Counted from the first letter of the stretch, positions 47,628-57,966 are shown. The stretch: DNA of 64,000 bases from Aureimonas phyllosphaerae (GCF_900113065.1 NZ_FOOA01000009.1:62001-126000), one strand, 5' to 3'. Program-made: numbers and translations. The notes: generated from the letters alone by a model not told the origin.

Positions 47628-47921
47628 ATGGCCAAGACCTTTGCCAAGGCGCCGAGCCCCTGCGTCTCCGTCTGCAAGTTCAAGATCGAGGGGCAGTGCA
47701 TCGCCTGCCGGATGACGAAGCCCGAGAAGAAGCGGTTCAAGCGGCTGGAGGGCAAGGGCGAGAAGCGCGCCTTTCTCGCGATGCTGAGCGAGCGGCTGCA
47801 GGCGGCGGGCCGCTACGCCTATTGGTCGCGCATGTATCGCCGCCGCTGCGAGAAGAAGGGACGGCCCTGTCCGCTCGACAAGCTGGAAGCCGACCTCGAC
47901 ACGGGGGCCGAGGCTGCCTAA
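47628..47921 (+). CDS. DUF1289 protein, copy 1
   Basis: This is a 97-residue protein with a DUF1289 motif: SPCVSVCKFKIEGQCIACRMTKPEKKRFK, then YWSRMYRRRCEKKGRPCPLD. The cysteines suggest metal or Fe-S binding, but function is unknown. It has a paralogue 31 bases downstream. Confidence 0.85.
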   Translation: MAKTFAKAPSPCVSVCKFKIEGQCIACRMTKPEKKRFKRLEGKGEKRAFLAMLSERLQAAGRYAYWSRMYRRRCEKKGRPCPLDKLEADLDTGAEAA

Positions 47922-47952
47922 CTCCAGGGTCCTGGACCCCGAGGACCCATCC

Positions 47953-48234
47953 ATGAGCTTATCGCCAGCCTGGGCGGATGCCCCGAGCCCCTGCGTCGAC
48001 GTGTGCAAGTACAAGCGCGCGGGGCGCTGCGTCGGCTGCATGATGACCAAGATGGAGAAGGACTCCTTCCCCCATTCGGGCAGCGCCGAGCGCAAGCGCG
48101 CCTTCTTCCAGGCGCTGCTCGAGCGCCTGCGCGCCGAGCACAAGAACCCCGCCTTCTGGGCGATCGCCTATCGTCGCAAGTGCAGCCAGGAAGGCGTGCC
48201 CTGTCCGCTCGACGAGGAGGACGGCGACCTCTGA
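47953..48234 (+). CDS. DUF1289 protein, copy 2
   Basis: This 93-residue paralogue of the preceding gene has the same SPCVDVCKYK, RCVGCMMTKMEKDSF, AYRRKCSQEGVPCPLD pattern; both keep all cysteines. The pair probably arose by tandem duplication and then diverged. A strong terminator follows the stop. Confidence 0.85.
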   Translation: MSLSPAWADAPSPCVDVCKYKRAGRCVGCMMTKMEKDSFPHSGSAERKRAFFQALLERLRAEHKNPAFWAIAYRRKCSQEGVPCPLDEEDGDL

Positions 48235-48243
48235 CCCCATACG

Positions 48244-48279
48244 AAAAAGACCCGCCGGATCGCTCCGGCGGGTCTTTTT
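48244..48279. terminator. Bidirectional intrinsic terminator
   Basis: A 16-bp inverted repeat (AAAAAGACCCGCCGGA and its complement) with a four-base loop separates the DUF1289 pair from the convergent dps gene. Confidence 0.92.
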
Positions 48280-48296
48280 ATCGAAGAGTCGATCGC

Positions 48297-48779
48297 TCAG
48301 GCGGCGGTCGACTTGAGATGGGCGCGCAGCATCCAGGCGAACTTGTCGTGCTTCTCGATGCGGCCGGTCGCCATGTCGTTGGTCGCCCAGTCGCCGTGCT
48401 CCTCGGCGACCTGCGCCAGCGAGGACAGCGTCGAGGACAGCGTCTCCTGATCCTTCATCAGGACCTCGATCATCGTCTTGGCGTCGGTGCGACCGTCATG
48501 CTCCTCGACGGCGCTGCGCTCGAGATAGACCGAGAAGCGGCCTTCCGCATGGGCGTCGAAGGCCTTGATGCGCTCGGCCAGAAGGTCCTGCGCCTCGAAG
48601 TGATCCTCGTAGATCTCCTGGAACAGCTCGTGCAGCGAGCCGAAGCTCATGCCGGTGACGTTCCAGTGGAAGTTCTGCGCCTTGAGCGTCTCGATGGCAG
48701 TCTCGGCGAGCGCCTGCGTCAGGCCGTTGACGATCTCTTCCTTGGCGCTCGGTTCGATCTTGGCGGCAACCAGACCCAT
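48297..48779 (-). CDS. dps: Dps ferritin-like DNA-protection protein
   Basis: This 160-residue Dps-family protein forms dodecamers that store iron and bind DNA. The ferroxidase His and acidic residues lie in AQNFHWNVTGMSF and YEDHFEAQDLLAERIKAFD. The first helix ALAETAIETL and the C-terminal HDKFAWMLRAHL fit. Two palindromic operators of iron-regulator type precede it. Confidence 0.93.
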   Translation of the reverse strand: MGLVAAKIEPSAKEEIVNGLTQALAETAIETLKAQNFHWNVTGMSFGSLHELFQEIYEDHFEAQDLLAERIKAFDAHAEGRFSVYLERSAVEEHDGRTDAKTMIEVLMKDQETLSSTLSSLAQVAEEHGDWATNDMATGRIEKHDKFAWMLRAHLKSTAA

Positions 48780-48840
48780 GATGCTTCTCCTGAGGTTTGC
48801 GGTTTCAACGCGTGGGCTTGCCCACGGGTTGCGAGGGCGA

Positions 48841-48857
48841 ATTGGAATGGTTCCAAA
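48841..48857 (-). promoter_or_regulatory. ICE/Irr-box-like palindrome over the dps -10 region
   Basis: ATTGGAATGGTTCCAAA is a near-perfect palindrome (TTGGAA-TGG-TTCCAA) resembling the iron-control element bound by Irr. It overlaps the candidate -10 TAGTTT of dps (minus strand), so bound protein would block transcription. Confidence 0.6.
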
Positions 48858-48883
48858 CTAGACGCGATGGCGACCCGTTTCAA
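48855..48883 (-). promoter_or_regulatory. dps promoter candidate
   Basis: On the minus strand TTGAAA (48878-48883), 17 bases and TAGTTT (48855-48860) form a plausible sigma-70 promoter about 75 bases before the dps start codon, flanked by the two palindromes. Confidence 0.5.
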
Positions 48884-48888
48884 GCCTT

Positions 48889-48905
48889 CTTTGAATCATT
48901 CTAAA
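48889..48905 (-). promoter_or_regulatory. Second ICE/Irr-box-like palindrome, upstream of the dps -35
   Basis: CTTTGAATCATTCTAAA agrees at 15 of 17 positions with the remembered Irr-box consensus TTTAGAA-NN-ATTCTAAA. It lies just upstream of the -35 hexamer, 48 bp from the first palindrome. Confidence 0.6.
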
Positions 48906-49060
48906 CTAGCAAGTGGACGACGCGGGTCTGCGTCTCCATGTGGGGCACGCCGGAGCGGATGCGCGATCGGGCGCTGCCGCAGGAGGAAACAGGAAGAGGC
49001 GGGATGAAGCGCATCCCGAAAAGGCCGACCGTATGGACGGGGTCGGCCGGGGCGCATCGG

Positions 49061-49537
49061 TCAGGCGGCGTCCAGCGCGCGGACCATGGCCGCGGACAGG
49101 AAGCGCATCCAGCGCCGCGCCGATGGGGCGACGCGCCACGCGACGAGGGCGCCCGCCGCCGCGTCCTGCCCGTCGCGGCAGGCGGCAACGAGGCGCAGGA
49201 GCCAGGATTCGTCGTCGCTGACCGACACGGCGCCCGGGCGATAGATCACCATCTCCGACGACGCCCGCTCGGACAGGCCGCGGAAGAACACGGTGGCGAG
49301 GCGGTCGAGCGAGGCGGTGGGCTGGCCGGCGAGGATGTAGCAGGCGCGCTCGAGATCGGCGCGCGGGGCGAGCTGCGAGCGCAGCGCCAGCCAGCGCAGG
49401 CGCTCGAGGTCGAGCCGCTGGTCGTCCGTCAGGGTGCGGGCGACATGGATGCGCTCGGCAGTCGGGCAACGCGGAAAGGCGACGACCCGGCGATCCTCGT
49501 CGGAGGGAAGGGCAAGCCGCGCGAGGGATGCTGACAT
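49061..49537 (-). CDS. Unknown 158-residue protein
   Basis: This is a soluble, helical, Arg/Ala/Leu-rich protein with no recognised domain. The frame has clear coding character (DDQRLDLERLRWLALRSQL, DESWLLRLVAACRDGQDAAAGALVAWRV), a regular composition and an ATG, and occupies an otherwise empty interval between dps and ubiG on the minus strand. It could be alphaproteobacterial-specific. Confidence 0.6.
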   Translation of the reverse strand: MSASLARLALPSDEDRRVVAFPRCPTAERIHVARTLTDDQRLDLERLRWLALRSQLAPRADLERACYILAGQPTASLDRLATVFFRGLSERASSEMVIYRPGAVSVSDDESWLLRLVAACRDGQDAAAGALVAWRVAPSARRWMRFLSAAMVRALDAA

Positions 49538-49652
49538 CGAGAATTCCCGGCCTTCGCCGCGCCCGAAGGCCCGGCGACCTTAAACCTGACTTTCAACGGA
49601 AGCATTCCCTACCAGATCGCCGTCGCGACCGGAAGAGGGGGTCGGTTCCGCT

Positions 49653-50405
49653 TCAGGGTCGGCGGTAGAGGACCATATAGTTGACGTCCATGTCGCGCGA
49701 GCGGCGCCAGGCGTCGGCCAGCGGGTGGTAGACGACGCCGGTCTGGTCGATCCGCGTGAAGCCTTCCGCGCCGAGCGGCGCGTCGATCTCGCCGGGGCGG
49801 ACGAGCTTGGCATATTCGTGCGTGCCCTTGGGCAGCCAGCCGAGAACGTATTCCGCACCGACGATGGCGAAGGTCAGCGCCTTCATCGTGCGGTTGATCG
49901 TGGCGACGAAGATGAGGCCGCCCGGCTTCACCATGCGCGCGGCCGAGGTGAGGAAGTAGTTCACGTCCGAGACGTGCTCGACGACCTCGAGCGCCAGCAC
50001 GACGTCGAAGCGCTCGCCGGCCGCTTCCAGCGCTTCCGCGGTCTCGGCGCGGTAGTCCACCGCAACGCCGCTTTCCGCCGCGTGGAGACGCGCCACCTCG
50101 ATGTTGGTGACTGAGGCGTCGGCGCCCACGACCTCGGCGCCGAGGCGCGCGAGCGGCTCGGAGATCAGCCCGCCGCCGCAGCCGATGTCGAGCATCCGCA
50201 GGCCCTCGAAAGGCTTCAGCGAATGGAGGTCCCGTCCGAAGTTGAGGCCGACCTGCTCGCGGATATAGGCAAGGCGCACCGGGTTGAACTTGTGCAGCGG
50301 CTTGAACTTGCCACGCGGGTTCCACCATTCGGCGGCGAGCTTCGAGAAGCGCTCGACCTCGCCGGCGTCGATCGTGGTCTGCCGTGCCTCGCTCATGGTG
50401 CTCAT
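49653..50405 (-). CDS. ubiG: Ubiquinone biosynthesis O-methyltransferase UbiG
   Basis: This 250-residue methyltransferase performs the O-methylations of ubiquinone synthesis. Motifs are [25 protein letters not shown], the SAM loop [35 protein letters not shown] and [12 protein letters not shown], with a characteristic ILGWLP-like [15 protein letters not shown] 50405 is used (50396 alternative). It is divergent from lysC. Confidence 0.96.
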   Translation of the reverse strand: MSTMSEARQTTIDAGEVERFSKLAAEWWNPRGKFKPLHKFNPVRLAYIREQVGLNFGRDLHSLKPFEGLRMLDIGCGGGLISEPLARLGAEVVGADASVTNIEVARLHAAESGVAVDYRAETAEALEAAGERFDVVLALEVVEHVSDVNYFLTSAARMVKPGGLIFVATINRTMKALTFAIVGAEYVLGWLPKGTHEYAKLVRPGEIDAPLGAEGFTRIDQTGVVYHPLADAWRRSRDMDVNYMVLYRRP

Positions 50406-50637
50406 CCGTTGCCCAAAAAATCGCGTTGGCCGGGCATGTTCCGCCCGGCCGCGGGAAGTCAAGCGCGACAGGGTGGCCCGCCTCGCCTTGCGCTCCACCA
50501 CCGCTTCGGCTAACCGAGGCCGCTCGCCGTGCCGATCGGGGACCGGCATCGAAGCGGGCACTCGTGTTCCCTCCTAAATGGACGGGCACGCCCGCAGAGC
50601 GAACGGCGGGCGGCCCGCTCGACATCGGTCTGAAGTC

Positions 50638-51891
50638 ATGGCGCGTCTCGTTCTCAAATTCGGCGGCACCTCCGTCGCCGACATCGACCGGATCCGGAAC
50701 GTCGCGCGCCACGTCAAACGCGAGGTGGACGCCGGCCATCAGGTGGCCGTGGTCGTCTCGGCGATGTCGGGCAAGACCAACGAACTCGTCGGCTGGTGCA
50801 CGCAGGCCTCCGCCATGCACGACGCGCGCGAGTACGACGCGGTGGTAGCCTCCGGCGAGCAGGTGACGGCGGGTCTCCTCGCCATCACGCTGCAGCAGAT
50901 GGGCATCAACGCCCGCTCCTGGCAGGGCTGGCAGATCCCGATCCGCACCGACGGCGCCCACGCCTCGGCGCGCATCCAGGAAATCGACGGCTCGGAGATC
51001 GTACGCCGCTTCGGCGAGGGGCAGGTCGCCGTGATCGCCGGCTTCCAGGGGCTGGCGCCCGACAACCGCATCGCGACGCTCGGGCGCGGCGGCTCGGACA
51101 CGTCGGCCGTGGCGGTCGCCGCGGCGCTGAAGGCCGACCGCTGCGACATCTACACCGACGTCGACGGCGTCTACACCACCGACCCCCGCATCGAGCCCAA
51201 GGCCCGGCGCATGGCCCGCGTCTCCTTCGAGGAGATGCTCGAGATGGCCTCGCTCGGCGCCAAGGTGCTGCAGGTGCGCTCGGTCGAGCTCGCCATGGTC
51301 CACAAGGTGCGCACCTTCGTGCGGTCCTCCTTCGAGGACCCCGACGCGCCGGGCATGGGCGACTTCCTAAACCCTCCGGGGACTCTTATTTGCGACGAGG
51401 ATGAAATCGTGGAACAGCAGGTCGTCACCGGCATCGCCTACGCCAAGGACGAGGCGCAGATCTCGCTGCGCCGCGTCGAGGACCAGCCGGGCGTGGCCGC
51501 CGCCATCTTCGGGCCGCTGGCCGATGCCGGCGTCAACGTCGACATGATCGTGCAGAACGTCTCGGAGGACGGCACGCGCACCGACATGACCTTCACCGTG
51601 CCGGCCGGCGACCTCGCCAAGGCGACGCAGGTGATCGAGGGCGCGAAGGCCGAGATGCGCTTCGACGTCGTCCAGTCCGAGCGCGGCCTCACCAAGGTCT
51701 CGGTGATCGGCATCGGCATGCGCTCGCACACCGGCGTCGCCGCCACGGCCTTCAAGGCGCTCGCGGGACGCGGCATCAACATCCGCGCCATCACCACCTC
51801 GGAGATCAAGATCTCGATCCTGATCGACGGCGAGTATACCGAACTGGCGGTGCGCACCTTGCATTCCGTCTACGGTCTCGACAAAGCTTGA
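50638..51891 (+). CDS. lysC: Aspartate kinase
   Basis: This 417-residue enzyme phosphorylates aspartate for Lys, Thr and Met synthesis. The N-terminal KFGGTSVAD, catalytic [16 protein letters not shown] and [12 protein letters not shown] are present. Two C-terminal ACT domains (about 265-417) would give Lys/Thr feedback control. The first gene of lysC-ptsP-prfA-prmC on the plus strand. Confidence 0.97.
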   Translation: MARLVLKFGGTSVADIDRIRNVARHVKREVDAGHQVAVVVSAMSGKTNELVGWCTQASAMHDAREYDAVVASGEQVTAGLLAITLQQMGINARSWQGWQIPIRTDGAHASARIQEIDGSEIVRRFGEGQVAVIAGFQGLAPDNRIATLGRGGSDTSAVAVAAALKADRCDIYTDVDGVYTTDPRIEPKARRMARVSFEEMLEMASLGAKVLQVRSVELAMVHKVRTFVRSSFEDPDAPGMGDFLNPPGTLICDEDEIVEQQVVTGIAYAKDEAQISLRRVEDQPGVAAAIFGPLADAGVNVDMIVQNVSEDGTRTDMTFTVPAGDLAKATQVIEGAKAEMRFDVVQSERGLTKVSVIGIGMRSHTGVAATAFKALAGRGINIRAITTSEIKISILIDGEYTELAVRTLHSVYGLDKA

Positions 51892-51982
51892 GCCGGCGGC
51901 GCCAAAGGGGCGCCCGAATCTCCTCCGGCCCGATCGAACCGTCGGGCCGGGACCGACCGCAGACCGACGGAAGACGTGCCTG

Positions 51983-54250
51983 ATGCGAAGCGACTCCTCG
52001 GGACCGCGCATCCTTCTGCGCCGGATCAGGGAACTCATGGCCGAACCGCTCGAGGCGCAGGCGCGCCTCGACGAGATCGTGCGCCAGATCGCCGCCAACA
52101 TGGTGGCCGAGGTCTGCTCCCTCTATGTGCTGCGCGCCGACGGCATCCTCGAGCTCTATGCGACGCAAGGCCTGAATCCCGGCTCGGTGCACCTGGCCCA
52201 GCTGCGGCTCGGCGAGGGGCTGGTCGGCACGATCGCCGCCACGGCCCGCGCGCTCAATCTCCAGGACGCGCAGAAGCACCCCGCCTTCACCTACCTGCCG
52301 GAGACCGGTGAGGAGATCTTCTACTCCTTCATGGGCGTGCCGATCCTGCGCGCCGGTCGCACGCTCGGCGTCCTCGTCGTCCAGAACAAGGAAAAGCGCA
52401 TCTATCGCGACGAGGAGACCGAGGCGCTCGAGACGGTCGCCATGGTGGTCGCCGAGATGATCGCCGCCGGCAGCCTCGAGGGCCTGTCGCGGCCCGGCGT
52501 CGTCCTCGACCTGTCGCGCCCTGTCCATTTCGAAGGGCTGGCACTCGCCGACGGGATCGGGCTCGGCCACGTCATCCTCCACGAGCCGCGCGTCGTCGTC
52601 ACCAACCTCTTCAACGAGGACGCCGAGGCCGAGGTCGCGCGCCTCGAGAAGGCCGTGTCCTCGCTGCGCATCTCGATCGAGGACATGCTCCAGCGCCGCG
52701 ACATGGCGGCCGAGGGCGAGCACCGCGCGGTGCTCGAAGCCTATCGCATGTTCGCGCACGACCGCGGCTGGGTGCGCCGGCTGGAGGAGGCCGTGCGCAA
52801 CGGCCTGACCGCCGAAGCCTCGGTCGAGAAGGTGCAGAACGACATGCGCGCGCGCATGATGCACGCCTCCGACCCGTTCCTGCGCGAGCGGCTGCACGAT
52901 TTCGACGACCTCGCCAACCGCCTCCTGCGCCAGTTGATGGGCCGCGACGGCGACATGTTCGGCGACGGCGTCGCGGGCGACGTCGTGATCGTCGCGCGCT
53001 CCATGGGCGCGGCCGAGCTTCTCGACTACCGGCGCGAGCAGATCCGCGGCCTCGTGCTCGAAGAGGGCGGGGCGACCAGCCACGTCGTGATCGTGGCCCG
53101 GGCGCTCGGCATCCCGGTCGTCGGCCAGGCCAAGGGCGCCGTCTCGATGGCCGAGAAGGGCGATGCGATCATCGTCGATGGCGAGGAGGGGGCGGTGCAC
53201 CTGCGCCCGCCCGCCGATGTCGAGAAGGTGTTCGTCGAGCGCGTCCAGTTCCGCGCCAAGCGCCAGCAGCGCTACCAGGCGCTGCGCGACGTGCCGGCGC
53301 GCACGCGCGACGGACAGGACGTCGCGCTCCTCATGAACGCCGGCCTCCTCGTCGATCTGCCGCAGGTCGAGGCGGCGGGGGCTGCGGGCATCGGGCTCTT
53401 CCGCACCGAGTTGCAGTTCATGATCGCCTCGACCATGCCCAAGACCAGCGACCAGGAGCGCCTGTATTCGGCGGTGCTGGACGCGGCCGACGGCAAGCCG
53501 GTCACCTTCCGCACGCTCGATGTCGGCGGCGACAAGGTCCTGCCCTACCTCCACCAGTCGCCGGAGGAGAACCCGGCGCTCGGCTACCGCGCGCTGCGCC
53601 TTGCGCTCGACCGGCCCGGCCTGATGCGCACCCAGCTGCGCGCGCTCCTCAAGGCGTCGGCGGGGCGCGAGCTGCGCGTCATGTTCCCGATGGTCACCGA
53701 CCTCGAGGAGTTGCGCCAGGCGCGCGACCTCATCAGCCGCGAGTTCAAGCACCTCACGCGCTTCGCCCACGCCATGCCGCGTCGGCTGAAGCTCGGCGCG
53801 ATGATCGAGGTGCCCTCGCTCCTCTTCCAGCTCGACGAGCTGATGCAACTCGTCGACTTCGTCTCGATCGGCTCCAACGACCTGTTCCAGTTCTTCTGCG
53901 CGGTCGACCGCGGCAATGCGCAGATCTCGGGTCGCTTCGACGATCTCTCCTCGCCCTTCATGCGGGCGCTGCGCGAGATCCTCGACGCCGGGCAGCGCCA
54001 TTCCGTGTCCGTCACGCTCTGCGGCGAGATGGCGGGGCGCCCCTTGTCGGCGATGGCGTTGATCGGATTGGGGTTCCGGTCCATATCCATGACCTCGTCG
54101 GCGATCGGGCCGGTGAAGGCGATGCTGCTCGAGCTCGATGCCGAGGACCTGCACCGCACGATCACCGCCCATCTCGCCGAACGTCACCCGCGCCAGACCT
54201 TCCGGCAGATGCTGGAAGATTACGCGCAGGCACACGCCATTCCCCATTGA
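51983..54250 (+). CDS. ptsP: Phosphoenolpyruvate-protein phosphotransferase PtsP (EI-Ntr)
   Basis: This 755-residue enzyme starts the nitrogen-related phosphotransfer system. A GAF domain spans about 20-165. The EI part has the phosphorylated His at H367 in [12 protein letters not shown], the PEP-binding barrel with [12 protein letters not shown] and the catalytic Cys in TLCGEMAG near the C-terminus. The downstream partners NPr and EIIA-Ntr are not in the window. Confidence 0.96.
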   Translation: MRSDSSGPRILLRRIRELMAEPLEAQARLDEIVRQIAANMVAEVCSLYVLRADGILELYATQGLNPGSVHLAQLRLGEGLVGTIAATARALNLQDAQKHPAFTYLPETGEEIFYSFMGVPILRAGRTLGVLVVQNKEKRIYRDEETEALETVAMVVAEMIAAGSLEGLSRPGVVLDLSRPVHFEGLALADGIGLGHVILHEPRVVVTNLFNEDAEAEVARLEKAVSSLRISIEDMLQRRDMAAEGEHRAVLEAYRMFAHDRGWVRRLEEAVRNGLTAEASVEKVQNDMRARMMHASDPFLRERLHDFDDLANRLLRQLMGRDGDMFGDGVAGDVVIVARSMGAAELLDYRREQIRGLVLEEGGATSHVVIVARALGIPVVGQAKGAVSMAEKGDAIIVDGEEGAVHLRPPADVEKVFVERVQFRAKRQQRYQALRDVPARTRDGQDVALLMNAGLLVDLPQVEAAGAAGIGLFRTELQFMIASTMPKTSDQERLYSAVLDAADGKPVTFRTLDVGGDKVLPYLHQSPEENPALGYRALRLALDRPGLMRTQLRALLKASAGRELRVMFPMVTDLEELRQARDLISREFKHLTRFAHAMPRRLKLGAMIEVPSLLFQLDELMQLVDFVSIGSNDLFQFFCAVDRGNAQISGRFDDLSSPFMRALREILDAGQRHSVSVTLCGEMAGRPLSAMALIGLGFRSISMTSSAIGPVKAMLLELDAEDLHRTITAHLAERHPRQTFRQMLEDYAQAHAIPH

Positions 54251-54302
54251 GAGGGTCGCTGCCGGGCCGCACGGTCCGGCGCGCCCGGACCGGACGACAC
54301 GC

Positions 54303-55376
54303 ATGGCCATTCTACCCGCCGACACCATGACCGAGATCCTCCGGCGCTCGGATCAGCTGTCATCGGAGATGGCGTCCGGTCCCGACCACGAGACCTATGC
54401 CCGGCTCGCCGCCGAATATGCGGGGCTGGAGGACGTCGTCGCCGGCATCCGCGCCTATCGCGCGGCCGAAGCCGAGCTCGCGGGCCTGCGCGAGATGCTG
54501 GCCGACCCGGCGTCCGACCGCGAGATGCGCGATCTCGCCAGCGCCGAGATCGGCGAGGTGGAGGATCGGCTCGAGACGCTGTCGAAGGAGCTTCTCGTCC
54601 TCCTCCTGCCGAAGGACGCGGCCGACGCCAAGGGCGCGATCCTCGAGATCCGCGCCGGCACCGGCGGCTCGGAGGCCGGCCTCTTCGCGGGCGATCTCTT
54701 CCGCATGTACCAGCGCTATGCCGAAGGGCGCGGCTGGCGCGTCGAAATCATGGAAGCGTCGGAGGGCGAGGCCGGCGGCTACCGCGAGGTGATCGCCTCG
54801 GTGACCGGGCAGGGCGTCTTCTCGCGCCTGAAGTTCGAATCGGGCGTCCACCGTGTGCAGCGCGTGCCCGCCACCGAATCGGCCGGGCGCATCCACACCT
54901 CGGCCGCCACGGTCGCGGTGCTGCCGGAGGCCGAGGAGGTCGACATCGCCATCCGCAACGAGGACATCCGCATCGACACGATGCGCTCGTCGGGCGCCGG
55001 CGGCCAGCACGTCAACACCACCGATTCGGCCGTGCGCATCACGCATCTGCCGACCGGCATCGTCGTCACCTCGTCGGAGAAGTCGCAGCACCAGAACCGC
55101 GCCCGCGCCATGCAGGTGCTGCGCGCCCGGCTCTTCGACATGGAGCGCTCGCGGATCGATGCCGAGCGCTCGGCCGACCGCCGCGCGCAGGTGGGCTCCG
55201 GCGACCGGTCCGAGCGCATCCGCACCTACAACTTCCCGCAAGGGCGCGTGACCGACCACCGCATCAACCTGACGCTCTACAAGCTCGACCGCGTGATCGA
55301 GGGCGACATGGACGAACTCGTCGAGGCGCTGGCGGCCGACGACCAGGCCGCGCGCCTCGCCGCCATGGGCGACTGA
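54303..55376 (+). CDS. prfA: Peptide chain release factor 1
   Basis: This 357-residue factor ends translation at UAA and UAG. The catalytic GGQ is in [17 protein letters not shown], and the anticodon-mimic region is in domain 2 ([24 protein letters not shown]). The GGQ Gln is methylated by the PrmC encoded next. ATG 54303 lies 52 bases after ptsP. Confidence 0.97.
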   Translation: MAILPADTMTEILRRSDQLSSEMASGPDHETYARLAAEYAGLEDVVAGIRAYRAAEAELAGLREMLADPASDREMRDLASAEIGEVEDRLETLSKELLVLLLPKDAADAKGAILEIRAGTGGSEAGLFAGDLFRMYQRYAEGRGWRVEIMEASEGEAGGYREVIASVTGQGVFSRLKFESGVHRVQRVPATESAGRIHTSAATVAVLPEAEEVDIAIRNEDIRIDTMRSSGAGGQHVNTTDSAVRITHLPTGIVVTSSEKSQHQNRARAMQVLRARLFDMERSRIDAERSADRRAQVGSGDRSERIRTYNFPQGRVTDHRINLTLYKLDRVIEGDMDELVEALAADDQAARLAAMGD

Positions 55377-55383
55377 GCCGGCC

Positions 55384-56271
55384 GTGACCGCGCCGACCGT
55401 CGCCAGCCTTCTCGGCGATCTGCGCGCGCGCCTGCGCGCCGCCGGGCTGGAGAGCGCGGACCTCGACGCCCGCCTGCTCGTCGCCGCCGCGCTCGAGCTC
55501 GATGCCGCCGGCCTGATCCTGCGAGCCGGCGACCGCGTGGATGCCGGCGCCGCGGCGCGGCTCGAGACCATGGCGGCGCGGCGGCTCGGCTTCGAGCCGG
55601 TGCACCGCATCCTCGGGTACCGGGCCTTCGGCGAACACGAGTTCGCCCTGTCGCCCGACACGCTGGAGCCCCGGCCCGACACCGAGGCGCTGGTGGATCT
55701 CGCCAGCGAGGTTCTGGCGCGCCGGGGCGACGGGCCGCTCCTCTTTGCCGATGTCGGCACCGGCACCGGGGCGATCGCCGTGTGCCTTCTGTCGCGTCTT
55801 CCGCACTCGCGCGGGATCGCGATCGATCTTGCGGAAGGGGCGCTCGCGATGGCCCGCGCTAATGCCGAGGCTGCGGGCGTCGCCGACCGCTTCTGGCCGC
55901 TGCGGGCCGACTACCTTTCGGCCCTCCGGCCGCCGCTCGACGCGGTCGTGTCCAACCCGCCCTATATCCCGACCGCCGATCTCGACGGGCTCGACCCCGG
56001 CGTCCGGCGGTTCGATCCGGCGCTGGCGCTCGACGGCGGCGCGGACGGGCTCGACGCCTATCGCCGGATCGTCGAGGAGGCGGCGCGGCTTCTGCCGGCC
56101 GGCGGCGACTTGCTGCTCGAGATCGGCCGGGGGCAGGAACACGACGTGGCTCGACTGGCCGAAGCGGCCGGGTTCGTCTCCATGGCGTGGCGGAGCGATC
56201 TCGCCGGTATCGTGCGCGCGCTGTGGTTCCGGCGCGACAGCGATGGGGAAAACGAGGGGCGGATCGCATGA
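55384..56271 (+). CDS. prmC: Peptide chain release factor N5-glutamine methyltransferase
   Basis: This 295-residue enzyme methylates the GGQ glutamine of release factors. It has the SAM motif FADVGTGTGAIAVCLL and the NPPY catalytic motif (VVSNPPYIPTADL). The N-terminal helical domain contains the HRILGYRAFGEHEFALSPDTLEPRPDTEAL block. The start is GTG 55384, seven bases after prfA. Confidence 0.95.
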   Translation: MTAPTVASLLGDLRARLRAAGLESADLDARLLVAAALELDAAGLILRAGDRVDAGAAARLETMAARRLGFEPVHRILGYRAFGEHEFALSPDTLEPRPDTEALVDLASEVLARRGDGPLLFADVGTGTGAIAVCLLSRLPHSRGIAIDLAEGALAMARANAEAAGVADRFWPLRADYLSALRPPLDAVVSNPPYIPTADLDGLDPGVRRFDPALALDGGADGLDAYRRIVEEAARLLPAGGDLLLEIGRGQEHDVARLAEAAGFVSMAWRSDLAGIVRALWFRRDSDGENEGRIA

Positions 56272-56607
56272 TTTCCAAGGTCTCCGGCCCTTTGCCCCTT
56301 GTGAGGGGAGGGGCGAGCCACTAGTGTTTCCCAGCAAAGGCGGATGACGCGAGGGGTTTGTCCCCCGACCTCGGCTTCGGAACGCGCTCCAGGTAGGACG
56401 CTCGAACGCCGCCGCCCCGTTCGGCAAGACGGCCAGGGATGGCGCCGCACCGGACAGAAAGCTTCCATGAAGGGCATTGCCAGCCGGGTCCTCGGAGCCG
56501 GGCGGCCGGGTGCCAGACAGTTCCCCCGCGAGGCGACGCGAAGTCCGCTCGCGACGCAAAGGAAGACCCGGCCCGGGACGCCGGACGATCCAGAAAACAG
56601 GATGAGC
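56272..56607 (+). other. Gene-free leader between prmC and the DUF4167 gene
   Basis: These 336 bases carry no convincing gene. The frame of the DUF4167 gene stays open upstream, but this part lacks the family sequence and a ribosome site, so it is treated as 5' untranslated sequence. Confidence 0.5.
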
Positions 56608-57936
56608 ATGAGGCCAGGACAGCAGCAGCAGAACAAGCAGCGCATGCGCGGACGCGGGCAGCGCAAGGGCCCCAATCCGCTGTCGCGGAGCTTCGAGTCC
56701 AACGGTCCCGACGTCAAGATCCGCGGCACGGCCCAGCACATCGCCGACAAGTACACGACGCTGGCGCGCGACGCGGCCGCGGCCGGCGACCGGGTGATGG
56801 CCGAGAATTACCTCCAGCACGCCGAGCACTACGGCCGCATCGTGGCCGCCGCGCAGGGTCAGTTCCAGCCGAGCCAGCCCGAGCGCGACTATGCCGACTT
56901 CGACGAAGAGGACGGCGACGAGGCGCAGGGCGCCGACATGGGTCTCGGCCAGCCCTACGCCGGCGGTCAGGACCGCCAGCCGAACGGTTACCAGGGCGAT
57001 CGCCAGCCGGGCCAGGGTGACCGCCAGCACGGCGCCGAGCGCCAGGGTGGAGACCGCCCGCAGGGCGACCGCCAGAACTTCCGCGACAACCAGAACGGCC
57101 GCGGCGAACGCCGCGACCACCGCGACAATCGCGGGGACCGGCCGTTCCAGAATCGCGACGGCCAGAACCGTGACCATCAGAACCGCGATGGGCAGAACCG
57201 CGACGGTTTCGCTCGCGAGGGCGGCTTCCGCGACGGCCAGAACCGGGACGGCCAGAACCGCGAGGATCGTCGCGACCGCGATCAGCGTCATCCCGGAACG
57301 GGCCCGCAGCCCTTCCCGCAGGCGTTCGAGACCGAGGGCGAGGGCGCGGCGCCTCGCCAGGACGGCCAGCGCTTCGAGGGCAGTCGGCGCGAGAGCCGCC
57401 GCGAGCGCGCCCGCATGAACGACCGCAGCGGCGAGCGCCGCTTCGAGGAGCGTTTCGGCCGCCAGCGTCATGGCGACGACGAGCCGCGCACCGATGCGCC
57501 GGCCGCCGAACACCGTCCGCAAGCCGAAACGTCCGTGCCGGCGCCGGTCCCCGCCGAGATCGCGCCCGCGCCGGTTGCCGCGGCGGAGCCTTTGGCATCC
57601 CAGCCTTCGGCGCCTGTCGCCGAAGCCGTCTCGACCGATACGACCGCCGGCGAGCCCCGCGGGCGCGGTCGTCGGCGCCGGGATGCGGCGGTGGACGATG
57701 GCGCTGCCATCGCTCCTGCCGCGCCGTCCGAACCCGTCGCTGCGCCGGTCCCGCAACCCGAAGACGCCGCGCCGCCGCGCCGTCGCGCCGCCAAGCCCGC
57801 GGTCCCGGTCGATGCACCGACGGCTGGCGAGGACGAGGCTGCGCCCAAGCGGCGCGCGGCCAAGCCCCGGCGCAAGAAGGACGAGGGTGAGGGCGGTGAC
57901 GAGCGGTCCCCGGCGCTGGTCGGCACCGACAGCTGA
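56608..57936 (+). CDS. DUF4167 protein, RNA-binding-like, low-complexity C-terminus
   Basis: This is a 442-residue protein. The N-terminal DUF4167 domain (residues 1 to about 90) is highly conserved in alphaproteobacteria: NKQRMRGRGQRKGPNPLSRSFESNGP and GTAQHIADKYTTLARDA. The rest is disordered: Gln/Asn/Arg/Asp-rich QNRDG repeats, then Ala/Pro-rich and a basic tail (RRRAAKP and KPRRKKDEG). ATG 56608 follows AGGA by five bases; 56602 is the alternative. Function unknown; the composition suggests RNA binding. Confidence 0.85.
   Translation: MRPGQQQQNKQRMRGRGQRKGPNPLSRSFESNGPDVKIRGTAQHIADKYTTLARDAAAAGDRVMAENYLQHAEHYGRIVAAAQGQFQPSQPERDYADFDEEDGDEAQGADMGLGQPYAGGQDRQPNGYQGDRQPGQGDRQHGAERQGGDRPQGDRQNFRDNQNGRGERRDHRDNRGDRPFQNRDGQNRDHQNRDGQNRDGFAREGGFRDGQNRDGQNREDRRDRDQRHPGTGPQPFPQAFETEGEGAAPRQDGQRFEGSRRESRRERARMNDRSGERRFEERFGRQRHGDDEPRTDAPAAEHRPQAETSVPAPVPAEIAPAPVAAAEPLASQPSAPVAEAVSTDTTAGEPRGRGRRRRDAAVDDGAAIAPAAPSEPVAAPVPQPEDAAPPRRRAAKPAVPVDAPTAGEDEAAPKRRAAKPRRKKDEGEGGDERSPALVGTDS
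57148..57268 (+). repeat. NRDGQ/NRDHQ-coding short tandem repeats
   Basis: Within the DUF4167 gene, repeats of about 15-18 bases encoding QNRDG, QNRDH and related units occur in a row. They make the coding sequence prone to length variation. Confidence 0.7.
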
Positions 57937-57966
57937 GACGCCGGCGCCTTCCAGCCTTATTCTGAG

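Noticed and set aside
51925-51950. Hairpin between lysC and ptsP as a terminator
   Set aside because: A 9-bp GC stem is present, but no T tract follows and the downstream genes appear to continue the operon; at most it is a weak attenuator.
51806-54328. Minus-strand open frame of 840 codons opposite ptsP
   Set aside because: Antisense shadow of ptsP; His/Arg/Glu-biased with no domain.
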